From NCBI RefSeq assembly GCF_029023825.1, contig NZ_CP118957.1:837501-901500 (forward strand): a stretch of DNA of 64,000 bases, written 5' to 3'. This document shows positions 51,649-62,786 of this stretch, one piece after another; the first letter of the stretch is position 1; each line of letters starts with the position of its first letter. The translations under genes and the position numbers were made by a program. The stretch is from Enterococcus saccharolyticus subsp. saccharolyticus. Its GTDB lineage: Bacteria; Bacillota; Bacilli; Lactobacillales; Enterococcaceae. A model generated the notes under the pieces. The model had not been told where the DNA came from and did no database searches. It saw only the letters and a list, made by a program, of their open reading frames with translations.

Positions 51649-53033
51649 AAGCTGCTTTACAACATTATTTTCATTATGATTCTTTTCGAACGGGACAAAA
51701 AGAAGTGGTTTCTACCTTACTTGATAATCAAGATGCCTTAGCAGTATTGCCGACAGGAACGGGAAAAAGTTTGTGTTATCAATTGACTGGTTATTTACGC
51801 GAAGGCTTAACAATTATTGTTTCACCATTGATTTCGTTAATGGAAGATCAAGTTTTGTCCTTTCTACGTTTAGGTGAAAAGCGTGTCATTGCTTTGAATG
51901 GCACCTTACAAGCACAAGAAAAAGAATTTATTTTACAGCATTTAGATAAATACAAGTTTCTTTTTTTAAGTCCCGAAATGTTGTTACAAGATCACGTGCT
52001 AACCAGCTTACAACGACAGAAAATTGGTTTGTTTGTGGTCGATGAAGCCCATTGTGTTTCACAATGGGGCGTCGATTTTCGACCCGAATATCGTAACCTT
52101 GGAGAAGCTCAAAAACGTTTAAGGCAACCGTTGACATTAGCGTTGACAGCGAGTGCCACGGAAAAAGTACGCACCGAAATTAAAGAGGTACTCTTACGTT
52201 CTACAGCAAAAGAATGGGTCTATTCTATGGATCGTCCCAACATTGCATTGTTGGTTCGAGAACCTGAAGATAAGCTGACTGAATTGCGAGAAATTCTTGC
52301 AAAACAAGCAGGACCCGGCATTATTTATTGTGCCACAAGAAAACAAGTCGAACTACTGTATGAAGAATTGCAAGGGGACTTTGCTGTAGGTTATTATCAT
52401 GGCGGCTTAGAAAGTAATCAACGACGGATGTTACAACAGCAATTTTTGGACAATCAATTACAATTCTTAATTGCGACAAATGCTTTTGGCATGGGGATTA
52501 ACAAAAGTGATATTCGTTTGGTCGTGCATTATGAATTACCCGATAGTTTAGAAAATTATATGCAAGAAATTGGTCGTGCAGGACGGGACGGGGTCCAAAG
52601 TTATGGCGTTTTGTTATACCAAACTGGTGATGAGCGCATTCATCATTTTTTACAACGAACGGCACAAGAAGCTAGAGAAACCTTTGAAGTTCGTTTGCAA
52701 TATCAAGCGATGGCTTCTTTAACAGATATTCAGGAAAAATGGTTGCAACAAACCAAACGTGAAGGAACGGAACAGTTTTTAGCACATTTAAAACGAAATG
52801 AAGAAGAAAAATGGTTGAAATTACAATGTATGTTAGCGTATATTCACTATGACGGATGCAAACGCGCGTACTTGTTACACTACTTTGAGGAATCTATGCC
52901 TCAGACTCCAGAAATTTGTTGTGATTTTCATGGCTGTCAACTACCTGAAAAACGTGCAGAGACCTCTAAATCTTCTAAAGAAGTCATAAATTGGCAAGAT
53001 ATTTTACTAAAAATGTTTAAAGAAAAAAAATGA
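51639..53033 (+). CDS. recS: RecQ-family ATP-dependent DNA helicase (RecS type)
   Basis: This 464-residue helicase has Walker A VLPTGTGKSLCYQ (about residues 43-55), SPLISLMEDQV, DEAH box VVDEAHCVSQWGVDFRPEY, LALTASAT, GIIYCATRKQVE and IGRAGRDG with ATNAFGMGINKSDIR. A Cys cluster near the C-terminus (MLAYIHYDGCKRAYLL, CCDFHGC) is the RecQ zinc site. The winged-helix RQC and HRDC domains are missing, as in Bacillus RecS. Databases often call it recQ. I start at ATG 51639; a TTG at 51621 is part of the ribosome site GGAGG. Confidence 0.9.
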   Translation: MELEAALQHYFHYDSFRTGQKEVVSTLLDNQDALAVLPTGTGKSLCYQLTGYLREGLTIIVSPLISLMEDQVLSFLRLGEKRVIALNGTLQAQEKEFILQHLDKYKFLFLSPEMLLQDHVLTSLQRQKIGLFVVDEAHCVSQWGVDFRPEYRNLGEAQKRLRQPLTLALTASATEKVRTEIKEVLLRSTAKEWVYSMDRPNIALLVREPEDKLTELREILAKQAGPGIIYCATRKQVELLYEELQGDFAVGYYHGGLESNQRRMLQQQFLDNQLQFLIATNAFGMGINKSDIRLVVHYELPDSLENYMQEIGRAGRDGVQSYGVLLYQTGDERIHHFLQRTAQEARETFEVRLQYQAMASLTDIQEKWLQQTKREGTEQFLAHLKRNEEEKWLKLQCMLAYIHYDGCKRAYLLHYFEESMPQTPEICCDFHGCQLPEKRAETSKSSKEVINWQDILLKMFKEKK

Positions 53034-53108
53034 AGTTGTTTTTTTGAGACAGAGAGCATTTTTCTATGATATAATACAGCGGAAACCATAGCAGGAGGTA
53101 AGAAAAAA

Positions 53109-53813
53109 TTGAGTAAAAAAAATAAGAAACAAAATGCACAAGAACCTTGGGAACAACCTATCTACGAGGCTGATTCAGAAGAACAAAATTCTCGTACAAA
53201 TCAACATAATCAGAAAAAAGGAAATAGCGCCTTTTTAACTATCGTATTGATTTTATTGTTCCTTATTATTGCTGTTCCAACTGTTGCGGGATTTTTGGTT
53301 ATGAACCGTAACAACGAACCAAAAACAGCTGCTACTGCAGAATCTTCAAGTGTTGTCGAAACAACTGAAACATCTGCAAAAGAAACAAAAGCGAAAGAAT
53401 CATCAACAAAAGAAGAAAAAGAATCTACAACAAAAGAGTCTTCTACTGTTGAAAGTACAGAATCAAGTAGCTCTAGTTCAGAAGAATCACAAGCACCTGC
53501 ATCAAGTGAAGTAGTTACTGAACCAACACCTTCTTCTGAAGAAGTCGTTGTCGAACCTGAAGTTCAAATTGAAGCAGATGACAACTATGTAGCAGAACAA
53601 CCAGTGGAAACACCACAAACAGAACAACCTGTACAACAAGAACAACAAACTCAACAACAAACAGGTGGACAATATAGCCAAGTTCAACCAGGTGAAGGTC
53701 CAAAACAAGTTGCTGATCGTAATGGAATCAGTGTTGATGAATTATTCCAATTAAACGGAATGGATCCAAACAACTTCATGATTCACCCAGGAGATCAATT
53801 AAGAGTGAAATAA
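53109..53813 (+). CDS. LysM surface protein, SAG1386/EF1546 type
   Basis: This 234-residue protein has a cytoplasmic basic and acidic N-terminus (1-40), one membrane segment (about 41-63, [23 protein letters not shown]), a long Ser/Thr/Glu-rich extracellular stalk (70-180) and a C-terminal LysM domain ([21 protein letters not shown]). The LysM part should bind peptidoglycan. The start is TTG 53109, 7 bases after AGGAGGTAA. It sits before cmk, as in E. faecalis (EF1546-type locus). Terminator follows. Confidence 0.88.
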   Translation: MSKKNKKQNAQEPWEQPIYEADSEEQNSRTNQHNQKKGNSAFLTIVLILLFLIIAVPTVAGFLVMNRNNEPKTAATAESSSVVETTETSAKETKAKESSTKEEKESTTKESSTVESTESSSSSSEESQAPASSEVVTEPTPSSEEVVVEPEVQIEADDNYVAEQPVETPQTEQPVQQEQQTQQQTGGQYSQVQPGEGPKQVADRNGISVDELFQLNGMDPNNFMIHPGDQLRVK

Positions 53814-53838
53814 AAAAACCGCTCCGGCGGTTTTTTTT
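53814..53838 (+). terminator. terminator after the LysM gene
   Basis: AACCGC (53817-53822) / GCGGTT with T run of eight. Confidence 0.8.
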
Positions 53839-53892
53839 ATGGAAATCACCACAATTTTCAAACGCAAATGTTTAGGTATAGGGAGACGAAGT

Positions 53893-54555
53893 ATGAAGAA
53901 AATCAATATTGCCATTGATGGTCCTGCATCATCAGGTAAGAGTACAGTAGCAAAAATTTTAGCGAAAGAGTATGGTTATATTTATACGGATACGGGTGCG
54001 ATGTATCGTAGTGTGACGTATTTAGCAATCCAACATCAAGTCGATTTTGAAGATGAGCAACAATTAGTCGCATTAATTAAACGCTATCCAATTACATTTA
54101 AACAAACAGAAACGGGACAATTAATTTTCGTAGATGGTCAAGATGTTACAGATGCAATTCGTCAACCGGAAGTGACCAACAATGTTTCGATTGTTTCAGC
54201 ACATGAAAAGGTTCGTCATGAATTAGTTCGCCAACAACAAAAAATCGCAGAAAATGGCGGTGTTGTCATGGATGGACGTGATATTGGCACAGTTGTTTTA
54301 CCAAAAGCCGAAGTGAAAATTTTCCTTGTTGCTAGTGTAATTGAGCGTGCCGAGCGACGTTTTAAAGAAAACCAATCAAAAGGAATTGCGACGGATTTTG
54401 ACACGTTGAAAAAAGAAATTGAACAACGAGATTATTTAGATTCAAATCGTGAAGTATCACCATTGAAACAAGCCGAAGACGCTGTTCGAATTGATACAAC
54501 AGGTTTGAGTATTGAAGAAGTCGTAGCTGCTATCAAAGCAGTGGTTGAAAGATAG
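53893..54555 (+). CDS. cmk: cytidylate kinase
   Basis: This 220-residue kinase phosphorylates CMP and dCMP. It has the P-loop [16 protein letters not shown] (about residues 5-20), [30 protein letters not shown] and [22 protein letters not shown] 53893 with GGGAG upstream is chosen; a frame extension to 53839 lies inside the preceding terminator region. It begins the conserved cmk-rpsA-der-hup run, here with a lipoprotein gene placed after it. Confidence 0.95.
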   Translation: MKKINIAIDGPASSGKSTVAKILAKEYGYIYTDTGAMYRSVTYLAIQHQVDFEDEQQLVALIKRYPITFKQTETGQLIFVDGQDVTDAIRQPEVTNNVSIVSAHEKVRHELVRQQQKIAENGGVVMDGRDIGTVVLPKAEVKIFLVASVIERAERRFKENQSKGIATDFDTLKKEIEQRDYLDSNREVSPLKQAEDAVRIDTTGLSIEEVVAAIKAVVER

Positions 54556-54567
54556 CGGGGGAGAAAA

Positions 54568-54975
54568 ATGAAAAAAAGTCTTATTAGTCTTGTTTTATTG
54601 GTTAGTTTAGTAGGATTTGCAGGGTGTACAACAGCAAACGAAACGTCTACTACTACTACTAAATCAACAACGATTCAAAGTCAAAGTAAAGAAAATGAAA
54701 TTTCGTTGACAATTTCGTTGGTAAAAGAAGAGGAAGTTGTTGAAGAAAAAGCAGTGACTGTTGAAGAAGGTTCGAATTTAATGGATGCAATGAAAGCAAA
54801 CTTCGAAATGCAAGAAGAAAATGGCATGATTACTTCTATTGAGGGAATTGAACAAAATACCAAAGATAATTATTTTTGGACATACACTATCAATGATGAA
54901 ATGATTATGACTGGTGCAAATGAAACAGAACTGCATGAAGGCGATAAAGTTGTCTTTACGTATAGCAAATTTTAA
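54568..54975 (+). CDS. DUF4430 domain lipoprotein
   Basis: This 135-residue lipoprotein has a signal peptide ending in lipobox VGFAGC (Cys about 20), a Thr/Ser-rich linker and a DUF4430 domain (VTVEEGSNLMDAMKANF, then NYFWTYTINDEMIMTGANETELHEGDKVVFTYSKF). The domain is related to transcobalamin-like ligand-binding folds; ligand unknown. It lies 12 bases after cmk and before a terminator, so it is probably read with cmk, an unusual companion. Confidence 0.85.
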   Translation: MKKSLISLVLLVSLVGFAGCTTANETSTTTTKSTTIQSQSKENEISLTISLVKEEEVVEEKAVTVEEGSNLMDAMKANFEMQEENGMITSIEGIEQNTKDNYFWTYTINDEMIMTGANETELHEGDKVVFTYSKF

Positions 54976-54978
54976 AAC

Positions 54979-55020
54979 AAAAGGAAAATAAAAGTCTGCG
55001 GATTTTTATTTTCCTTTTTT
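54979..55020 (+). terminator. terminator after the DUF4430 gene
   Basis: AAAAGGAAAATAAAA / TTTTATTTTCCTTTT stem with T run. The 180 bases from here to rpsA are AT-rich and presumably hold the rpsA promoter; I do not see a clear one. Confidence 0.85.
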
Positions 55021-55202
55021 ATCTTAAGTTTGTTTATTTTTCACATAGTCGCGAAATAATTAAAGAAAAAGTAGCGAAAACCAATAAATTCAAGGCTTTT
55101 TTGTAAAAAAAATAGAAATCGCTTTATTTTTTTTCGAGAATGGCATAAACTAGATAGTGTAGTGCAATTATAAAACAATTGTTGGTTAGGAGGACATATG
55201 TT

Positions 55203-56417
55203 ATGACAGAATTAGAAAACAACCAAGTAGAGAATGCTAACGAATCAATGGAAGATGCTTTAAACAGCGTCCAAGAAGTAAAGGTTGGCGACATCGTAAA
55301 AGGTGAAGTATTGGTTATTGAAGATAAGCAAGCAGTCGTAGGTATTGAAGGCGCTGGCGTAGAAGGTGTCGTACCTACAAAAGAACTATCAACATTACCT
55401 GTGGAAGACATCAATGAAGTAATTAAAGTTGGTGATATCCTTGACTTAGTAGTAATTACTACTATTGGTAAAGATAAAGAAAATGGGAGTTATTTACTTT
55501 CTAAACGTCGCTTAGATGCGAAAAAAGTTTGGGAAGATATTGAAAAAGATTTCGAAGAAGGAAAAATTATCGAAGCACCAGTTACTAACGTTGTTAAAGG
55601 CGGTTTAGTTGTAGATGTAGGTGTACGTGGTTTTGTGCCAGCATCAATGGTAGAAGATCATTTTGTGGATGATTTTGAAAGCTATAAAGGACAAACATTA
55701 ACATTCAAAATTATTGAAATTGAACCTTCAGAAAATCGTTTAATTCTTTCACATAAAGCGGTTGTTGAAGCTGAAAAAGCATCGAAAAAAGCTGATTTAC
55801 TTGAATCAATCAAAGAAGGCGACAAATTAGAAGGAACAGTTGCTCGCTTGACAGACTTTGGTGCATTCGTAGACTTAGGTGGAATTGATGGCTTAGTCCA
55901 TGTATCTGAAATTTCACATGCACACGTTGCTAAACCAAGTGATGCATTAAGCGTTGGGGATAAAGTTGAAGTTGCCGTATTATCGGTTGATCCAACGAAA
56001 GAACGTGTCTCATTATCTATCAAAGATACTTTACCTGGACCATGGGCAAACATCGAAGAAAAAGCAGCGAAAGATACAGTATTAGATGGTACTGTTAAAC
56101 GTTTAACAAGCTTTGGCGCATTCGTAGAAGTATTCCCTGGAGTTGAAGGTTTAGTTCATATTTCTCAAATTTCACACAAACACATTGCAACCCCTCACGA
56201 AGTATTAAGTGAAGGCGAACAAGTGCAAGTAAAAGTATTGGATGTAAGTCCAGAAGAACATCGTATTGCGTTAAGCATTAAAGCGTTAGAAGAAAAACCA
56301 GAAGCTGAAGTAGTAGTTGAAGAAGAAGAAGAAAGCTATGAGCTTCCTGAAGAATCAACTGGATTCACAATGGGCGATCTTTTAGGCGATGCTTTGAAGG
56401 ATCAAGAACAAGAATAA
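55203..56417 (+). CDS. rpsA: 30S ribosomal protein S1
   Basis: This 404-residue protein has four S1 repeats: VGDIVKGEVLVIEDKQAVVGI (about 25-90), EAPVTNVVKGGLVVDVGVRGFVPAS (110-180), LEGTVARLTDFGAFVDLGGIDGLVHVSEIS (195-265) and LDGTVKRLTSFGAFVEVFPGVEGLVHISQIS (280-350). The C-terminus is acidic. Four repeats is the low-GC Firmicutes form, shorter than the six-repeat E. coli protein. ATG 55203 follows AGGAGG by 9 bases; a TTG at 55179 lies before that site. Confidence 0.95.
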   Translation: MTELENNQVENANESMEDALNSVQEVKVGDIVKGEVLVIEDKQAVVGIEGAGVEGVVPTKELSTLPVEDINEVIKVGDILDLVVITTIGKDKENGSYLLSKRRLDAKKVWEDIEKDFEEGKIIEAPVTNVVKGGLVVDVGVRGFVPASMVEDHFVDDFESYKGQTLTFKIIEIEPSENRLILSHKAVVEAEKASKKADLLESIKEGDKLEGTVARLTDFGAFVDLGGIDGLVHVSEISHAHVAKPSDALSVGDKVEVAVLSVDPTKERVSLSIKDTLPGPWANIEEKAAKDTVLDGTVKRLTSFGAFVEVFPGVEGLVHISQISHKHIATPHEVLSEGEQVQVKVLDVSPEEHRIALSIKALEEKPEAEVVVEEEEESYELPEESTGFTMGDLLGDALKDQEQE

Positions 56418-56418
56418 G

Positions 56419-56446
56419 AAAAAGGTTGCCTCGCGCAACCTTTTTT
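56419..56446 (+). terminator. terminator after rpsA
   Basis: AAAAAGGTTGC / GCAACCTTTTTT hairpin directly after the stop codon. The remaining 195 bases to der contain no recognised element. Confidence 0.85.
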
Positions 56447-56641
56447 ATTTTCGTTTCGTTAAGTATTTTATTTAATTCCTTTCACAATACTTGCAAGTTC
56501 GTATGTCATTGGTTAAACTAATAAGGTTAAAAGATGTCCGCATGACGAATAGCAAGAAATAAGAATCGCTTATGATACGAGATGAACTAGGTGTTTTTGA
56601 AAAAACAAATTCGTTATGCGTTTTAAGATGGAGGTAAAAAA

Positions 56642-57952
56642 ATGGCAAATCCAACGATAGCGATTGTAGGTCGTCCGAATGTCGGAAAATCTACAATTTT
56701 TAACCGTATTGCTGGTGAACGAATTTCGATTGTAGAAGATACTCCAGGAGTAACACGTGATCGTATTTATGCAACAGGTGAATGGTTAGGTCGAGAGTTT
56801 AGTATTATTGATACTGGTGGGATTGATTTGGGTGATGAACCCTTTATGGATCAAATCAAGCACCAAGCGGAAATCGCAATTGAAGAAGCAGATGTTATCA
56901 TTTTTGTTTCAAGTGCAAAAGAAGGGATTACAGATGCAGATGAACTAGTGGCACGTATCTTGTATAAGAGCAACAAACCAGTGATTCTAGCAATTAATAA
57001 AGTAGATAACCCTGAAATGCGTGCAGAAATTTATGAATTTTATGGTTTAGGATTGGGTGAACCTTATCCAATTTCTGGGAGCCATGGTTTAGGAATCGGA
57101 GACGTATTAGATGAAGCAGTAAAACATTTTAGTACCGAGCAAGAAGAGGAAGATGATTCTGTCATCAAATTCAGCTTAATTGGTCGCCCGAATGTTGGAA
57201 AATCTTCTTTAATTAATGCGATTTTAGGTGAAGATCGTGTGATTGTTTCAGATATTGAAGGAACAACACGTGATGCGATTGACACGCATTTTATGAGTGA
57301 AAGCGGACAAGAATTCACGATGATTGATACAGCAGGAATGCGTAAACGCGGGAAAGTGTATGAAAGTACCGAAAAATATAGTGTGATGCGTGCGATGCGT
57401 GCGATTGAACGCTCAGATGTCGTCTTGATGGTCTTGAACGCAGACGAAGGTATTCGCGAGCAAGATAAACGTATTGCAGGATATGCGCATGAAGCAGGAC
57501 GCGGTATGCTGATTGTGGTAAACAAATGGGATTTAGTGGAAAAAGAAACCAATACCATGCGTGATTTTGAAGAAGAAATTCGTAAAGAGTTCCAATATTT
57601 AGATTATGCACCAATTATTTTTGTTTCAGCGAAAACGAAACAACGTTTGAATAAAGTACCTGAGTTAATCGAACAAGTTAGCATGAATCAAAACTTACGT
57701 ATCCCTTCTGCATTATTAAATGATGTAATTATGGATGCTGTAGCAATCAACCCTACACCTACAGATAAAGGCAAACGTTTGAAAATCTTCTATGGTACAC
57801 AAGTTGCAGTTAAACCACCAACTTTTGTTATTTTTGTAAACGAAGAAGAATTGATGCATTTTTCATATGAACGTTTCTTAGAAAACCAAATTCGTAAGGC
57901 TTTCACGTTTGAAGGAACGCCAATCCGAATTATTCCAAGAAGAAGAAAATAA
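56642..57952 (+). CDS. der: ribosome biogenesis GTPase Der
   Basis: This 436-residue protein carries two GTPase domains. The first has GRPNVGKST (about 8-16), DTGG and NKVD; the second has GRPNVGKSS (about 182-190), DTAGMRKRG and NKWD. The C-terminal KH-like domain begins near residue 350 ([14 protein letters not shown]). It acts in 50S subunit assembly. Length and order (rpsA-der-hup) are standard. Confidence 0.97.
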   Translation: MANPTIAIVGRPNVGKSTIFNRIAGERISIVEDTPGVTRDRIYATGEWLGREFSIIDTGGIDLGDEPFMDQIKHQAEIAIEEADVIIFVSSAKEGITDADELVARILYKSNKPVILAINKVDNPEMRAEIYEFYGLGLGEPYPISGSHGLGIGDVLDEAVKHFSTEQEEEDDSVIKFSLIGRPNVGKSSLINAILGEDRVIVSDIEGTTRDAIDTHFMSESGQEFTMIDTAGMRKRGKVYESTEKYSVMRAMRAIERSDVVLMVLNADEGIREQDKRIAGYAHEAGRGMLIVVNKWDLVEKETNTMRDFEEEIRKEFQYLDYAPIIFVSAKTKQRLNKVPELIEQVSMNQNLRIPSALLNDVIMDAVAINPTPTDKGKRLKIFYGTQVAVKPPTFVIFVNEEELMHFSYERFLENQIRKAFTFEGTPIRIIPRRRK

Positions 57953-58078
57953 CAAATTTTACCATAGTTTGCGTTATTTGACAAAAATAGTTGTTTATCA
58001 GAGAAGAAAATTAAAAAAACGATTGGAAAACGTTAAATCCCTTGATATTATAAGGTTCTTATGATAACGTTATAGCAG

Positions 58079-58103
58079 AATATTGATGATGAAAATCAAT
58101 ATT
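58079..58103 (+). promoter_or_regulatory. hairpin in the hup leader
   Basis: AATATTGAT (58079-58087) / ATCAATATT (58095-58103), a perfect 9-bp stem about 78 bases before the hup start. There is no T run, so it is more likely a stability or regulatory stem than a terminator. Confidence 0.45.
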
Positions 58104-58180
58104 TGTCGCAAGGCTTGGACCACTCAAGTTTTGTGATTGATGGAAAGCATCATAAAATTTTTCAGGAGGTGAAACCATCC

Positions 58181-58456
58181 ATGGCAAACAAAGCAGAATT
58201 AATCGAAAAAGTTGCAGAAGCTACTGATTTAACTAAAAAAGACGCAACTGCGGCAGTTGATGCTGTATTTTCAACTATTCAAGAAGCTTTAGCTAACGGT
58301 GAAAAAGTTCAATTGATCGGTTTTGGTAACTTCGAAGTACGCTCTCGCGCAGAACGTAAAGGACGTAACCCACAAACTGGTGAAGAAATCAAAATCCCTG
58401 CAAGCAAAGTACCTGCATTCAAACCAGGTAAAGCTCTTAAAGACGCAGTTAAATAA
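58181..58456 (+). CDS. hup: DNA-binding protein HU
   Basis: This 91-residue histone-like protein begins [15 protein letters not shown] and includes [24 protein letters not shown], the DNA-binding beta-arm with its conserved RNP. ATG 58181 follows AGGAGGTGA; the frame extends upstream but that part is the untranslated leader. It closes the housekeeping block before the cas operon. Confidence 0.97.
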   Translation: MANKAELIEKVAEATDLTKKDATAAVDAVFSTIQEALANGEKVQLIGFGNFEVRSRAERKGRNPQTGEEIKIPASKVPAFKPGKALKDAVK

Positions 58457-58468
58457 GACGCTTTTAAT

Positions 58469-58494
58469 AACCCTCGATTAATCGAGGGTTTTTG
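58469..58494 (+). terminator. terminator after hup
   Basis: AACCCTCGAT (58469-58478) / ATCGAGGGTT (58481-58490) and T run. Confidence 0.9.
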
Positions 58495-58537
58495 TTTGAA
58501 ATAACAGGGAAGTTAATTTAATAAAATGTAATGTAAA

Positions 58538-58655
58538 TTAATAAACATACTTAAGTTTCAAAGCAATATTAATCTAAAATAATGTGATGATAAAAAGAGA
58601 GAATATTTATTTTCTCTTTTTTTGTTATTTTTAAAACCTTAATAAACATATTTAA
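58538..58655 (+). repeat. AT-rich direct repeat pair in the cas operon leader
   Basis: TTAATAAACATACTTAA (58538-58554) and TTAATAAACATATTTAA (58639-58655) differ at one base and lie 101 bases apart. Between them is a hairpin with T run (58592-58622, AAAAAGAGAGA / TTTTCTCTTTTT). This 300-base gap between hup and cas6 holds no gene. The repeats are too few and too dissimilar to a type I-B repeat to be a CRISPR array. Confidence 0.5.
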
Positions 58656-58664
58656 TATAATTCG

Positions 58665-58693
58665 TTGACTCTAACTTAAATATTTGATAAATT
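58665..58693 (+). promoter_or_regulatory. probable promoter of the cas operon
   Basis: TTGACT (58665-58670), a 17-base spacer and TAAATT (58688-58693), 65 bases before cas6. Confidence 0.6.
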
Positions 58694-58757
58694 ATAGATA
58701 GACTTTGATGAAGATCACAAAACAATTACTACGAATATTGAAAGGGGTTGCAATAGA

Positions 58758-59486
58758 GTGCGCATTAAACTTGTAATGGATGTTCCAAGTAAAGTTTTAC
58801 CTATTGACTATCGTCGTAAAATCATGATGATGATTAAAATGTCATTATCTGAAATTGATAAAGAACTGTTCCATGATTTGTTTAGTTCAAATCAAATGAA
58901 GCATTATACATTTTCTGTTTTTTTGCCAAACGCTAAATTCGTACAGAATAAAGTTTATCTTAAAAATAAGTCACAGCTCTTAGTGAATTTTTCAACGAAT
59001 GATGCAGAGATATTACTACATTTTTACAATGTATTTCAGGCATTAAAGAATAAAGTGATTGATTGGGGAGACGAAACGGGAGAGGTAAAAGTGGTTCAAG
59101 TGAACACAGTATCTACACCAAAAATAAATGAAAAGACCGTAATTTGTCGTACATTATCTCCTATTATATGTAGAGACCATAACAGAGAAACCCGAAAAGA
59201 CTGGTTCTTTGATTATCGCGATAAAGAGTTTCAAGAAATACTAAGAAGAAATTTAAAAATTAAATTAACTAATAAACTAGGCCCACACGTCGTATATGAT
59301 ATTGACAAGTTAGTAATTGAACCACTAGCAATGAAACAAACAGTAGTTAGTCATTATGAAAAGAAAATTAATGTATCTATTGGAAGGTTGAAATTATCTG
59401 GGGAACCCTATCTATTGGAAGAATTAATATCTAATGGACTAGGTTCTATGTGTGGTAGTGGCTTTGGTTTGTTGGAAAAAATTTAG
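58758..59486 (+). CDS. cas6: CRISPR-associated endoribonuclease Cas6
   Basis: This 242-residue protein cuts the CRISPR precursor RNA within the repeats. It begins MRIKLVMDVPSKVLPIDYR, typical of Cas6, and ends in the glycine-rich loop GLGSMCGSGFGLLEKI that binds RNA. A His in the N-terminal part (FHDLFSS or KHYTF region) may be catalytic. The start is GTG after AAAGGGG. It is the first cas gene, 20 bases before cas8b. The sequence is more AT-rich than the housekeeping genes upstream. Confidence 0.9.
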   Translation: MRIKLVMDVPSKVLPIDYRRKIMMMIKMSLSEIDKELFHDLFSSNQMKHYTFSVFLPNAKFVQNKVYLKNKSQLLVNFSTNDAEILLHFYNVFQALKNKVIDWGDETGEVKVVQVNTVSTPKINEKTVICRTLSPIICRDHNRETRKDWFFDYRDKEFQEILRRNLKIKLTNKLGPHVVYDIDKLVIEPLAMKQTVVSHYEKKINVSIGRLKLSGEPYLLEELISNGLGSMCGSGFGLLEKI

Positions 59487-59505
59487 CCATTTAGGGGGTG
59501 AAAAA

Positions 59506-61180
59506 ATGAGTGACCAAATTAATGTATATTTAAACGAATGGAATAAAAATGCTGCTATCTTAGGTTTTATAAATATTGTAGGAGATAAAAATGTTAAACA
59601 AAATAAGGATGGAATTATATTTTCTGAATCTATGTTAGACAATTTTTCGACTAAATATTTCGATTATTTCATTAATATCTATGAAAAAAGTTTATCTTAT
59701 TACAAAATAGTATCTTACAGAAAACAAATAGAATACTTTGAACAGACAAATTTTGAGAATTTTACAGAAGATAGTCTCAATCATTTAAATAGTTATATTC
59801 GTGATACAGTAAAATATTATTTGAAAAGTAGTAGTTATAAGGCAGCATATCCTTTTATTAAATTAAATTATGATATTGAACGAGCTGGTAAAGAATTAAC
59901 TGTTGTATCTATTTTAAAAACCAAAGATAAATTTGCTGATAAAAAGAATGAAGTCATTACTGAAGTAAAAGATAGGTTTCAAAAATTAACAAAAATTATT
60001 GATTATATTACTAGTGATGATGGTAGAAAATATCTTGCTGCTAAAAATGTTATCTATACAGTAATTAACAAAGGGTGGGACGGTGTAGCTTTTTTAAATA
60101 CCGGAAATTCAAAAAAGGATAGTTATATTGAATTTGAAAAATATTTTGTTCAACCCTTGAAAGAATATTTAGGAGTTGATAAAAGTAAATATAAATTTTC
60201 GTGTTGTTCATGCCAGCAGCCTATCAAAAGTTTGAAAAATGATACCTTATCTTTTTTACAAAAGACTGGTTATGATGTTGCAAGAAAAAATGCTCATGCG
60301 TGGGAATTTCAAAATGATTTAGCTATTTGTCCACTATGCAAATTGTTATATGCTTGTTTACCTGCAGGAATGACGTATGTGGGGAATCAAGGGATATTTG
60401 TCAATGCAAATTCAAGTTTGGATGTTTTGAAAAGAACTAATAATCTAATTAAACAAGAAGTACATGTTCTCAATAAAGAAACATCTTTGAATTTAAATAC
60501 TTATGGTGCTTTGATTCGTTCATTAAATGAGAAGGAAGAACGAGGATATGAATATGAGTTAGAAGATGTACAAGTAATTCGCTATCAAAATGAAACGTAT
60601 CGTTTTAATATTCTTTCTAAAAATATCATAAGTGTTATCGTTAATAGTAAGAGAGAATTAGAATTATTACGTAGAACAACTTTTTCAAGTAATAAGGAAC
60701 GTTTTTACATCTATCAATTAGTTCTTGAACGATTATTTAACAGTCAAAATTTATTCAGTTTAATTCATCAGTTAATTGTTTTAAAAGTGACGAATCGCTC
60801 GGATTTATATTATCAATCAATTCATATTAGAAATTTAATTAAAATTAATCAAAAATTCTTAGAAGGAGGAATAAATGCAATGACAGAATTAGATAAAAAT
60901 ATTGTAAATCGTGTATGGTATGTTAGTCAGCTATTCAAAAAAGGTTATAATAATCCGCGTAAAGTAGCAGGGATTTCTCACAAATTATTAAATGCTTTAC
61001 GAGCAAATGACCGTGATACTTTTATGGATATTATTTTAAATTGTTATGCATATATGAATCAAGCAGTTCCAATCGAATTTAAATATATTTTTAGAGATCG
61101 AGAGACTTTTAAAACGATTGGTTATAGCTTTGTATCAGGTATTATTGGACCAGTTGAAACTAAAAATTCGGGGGTAGAAA

Positions 61181-61194
<14 letters not shown>
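59506..61194 (+). CDS. cas8b1: type I-B Cas8b1/Cst1 (CXXC-CXXC) large subunit
   Basis: This 562-residue protein is the large subunit of the type I-B Cascade effector, expected to read the PAM. The two CxxC pairs that name the family are visible at SCCSCQQPIKSL and LAICPLCKLLYACLP (about residues 237-290). ATG 59506 follows AGGGGGTGA; a longer frame back to 59452 overlaps cas6 and has no ribosome site. It overlaps cas7 by 14 bases. Confidence 0.88.
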
Positions 61195-62771
<1,577 letters not shown>

Positions 62772-62786
62772 TTGAGAGGTGCGTGT

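Noticed and set aside
53502-53708. Minus-strand hydrophobic ORFs opposite the LysM gene
   Set aside because: Hydrophobicity arises from the complement of Gln/Glu/Thr codons; no start signals.
58457-58757. CRISPR array upstream of cas6
   Set aside because: Only two imperfect 17-base AT-rich repeats occur, 101 bases apart, without the usual 29-30 base repeat and spacer periodicity.
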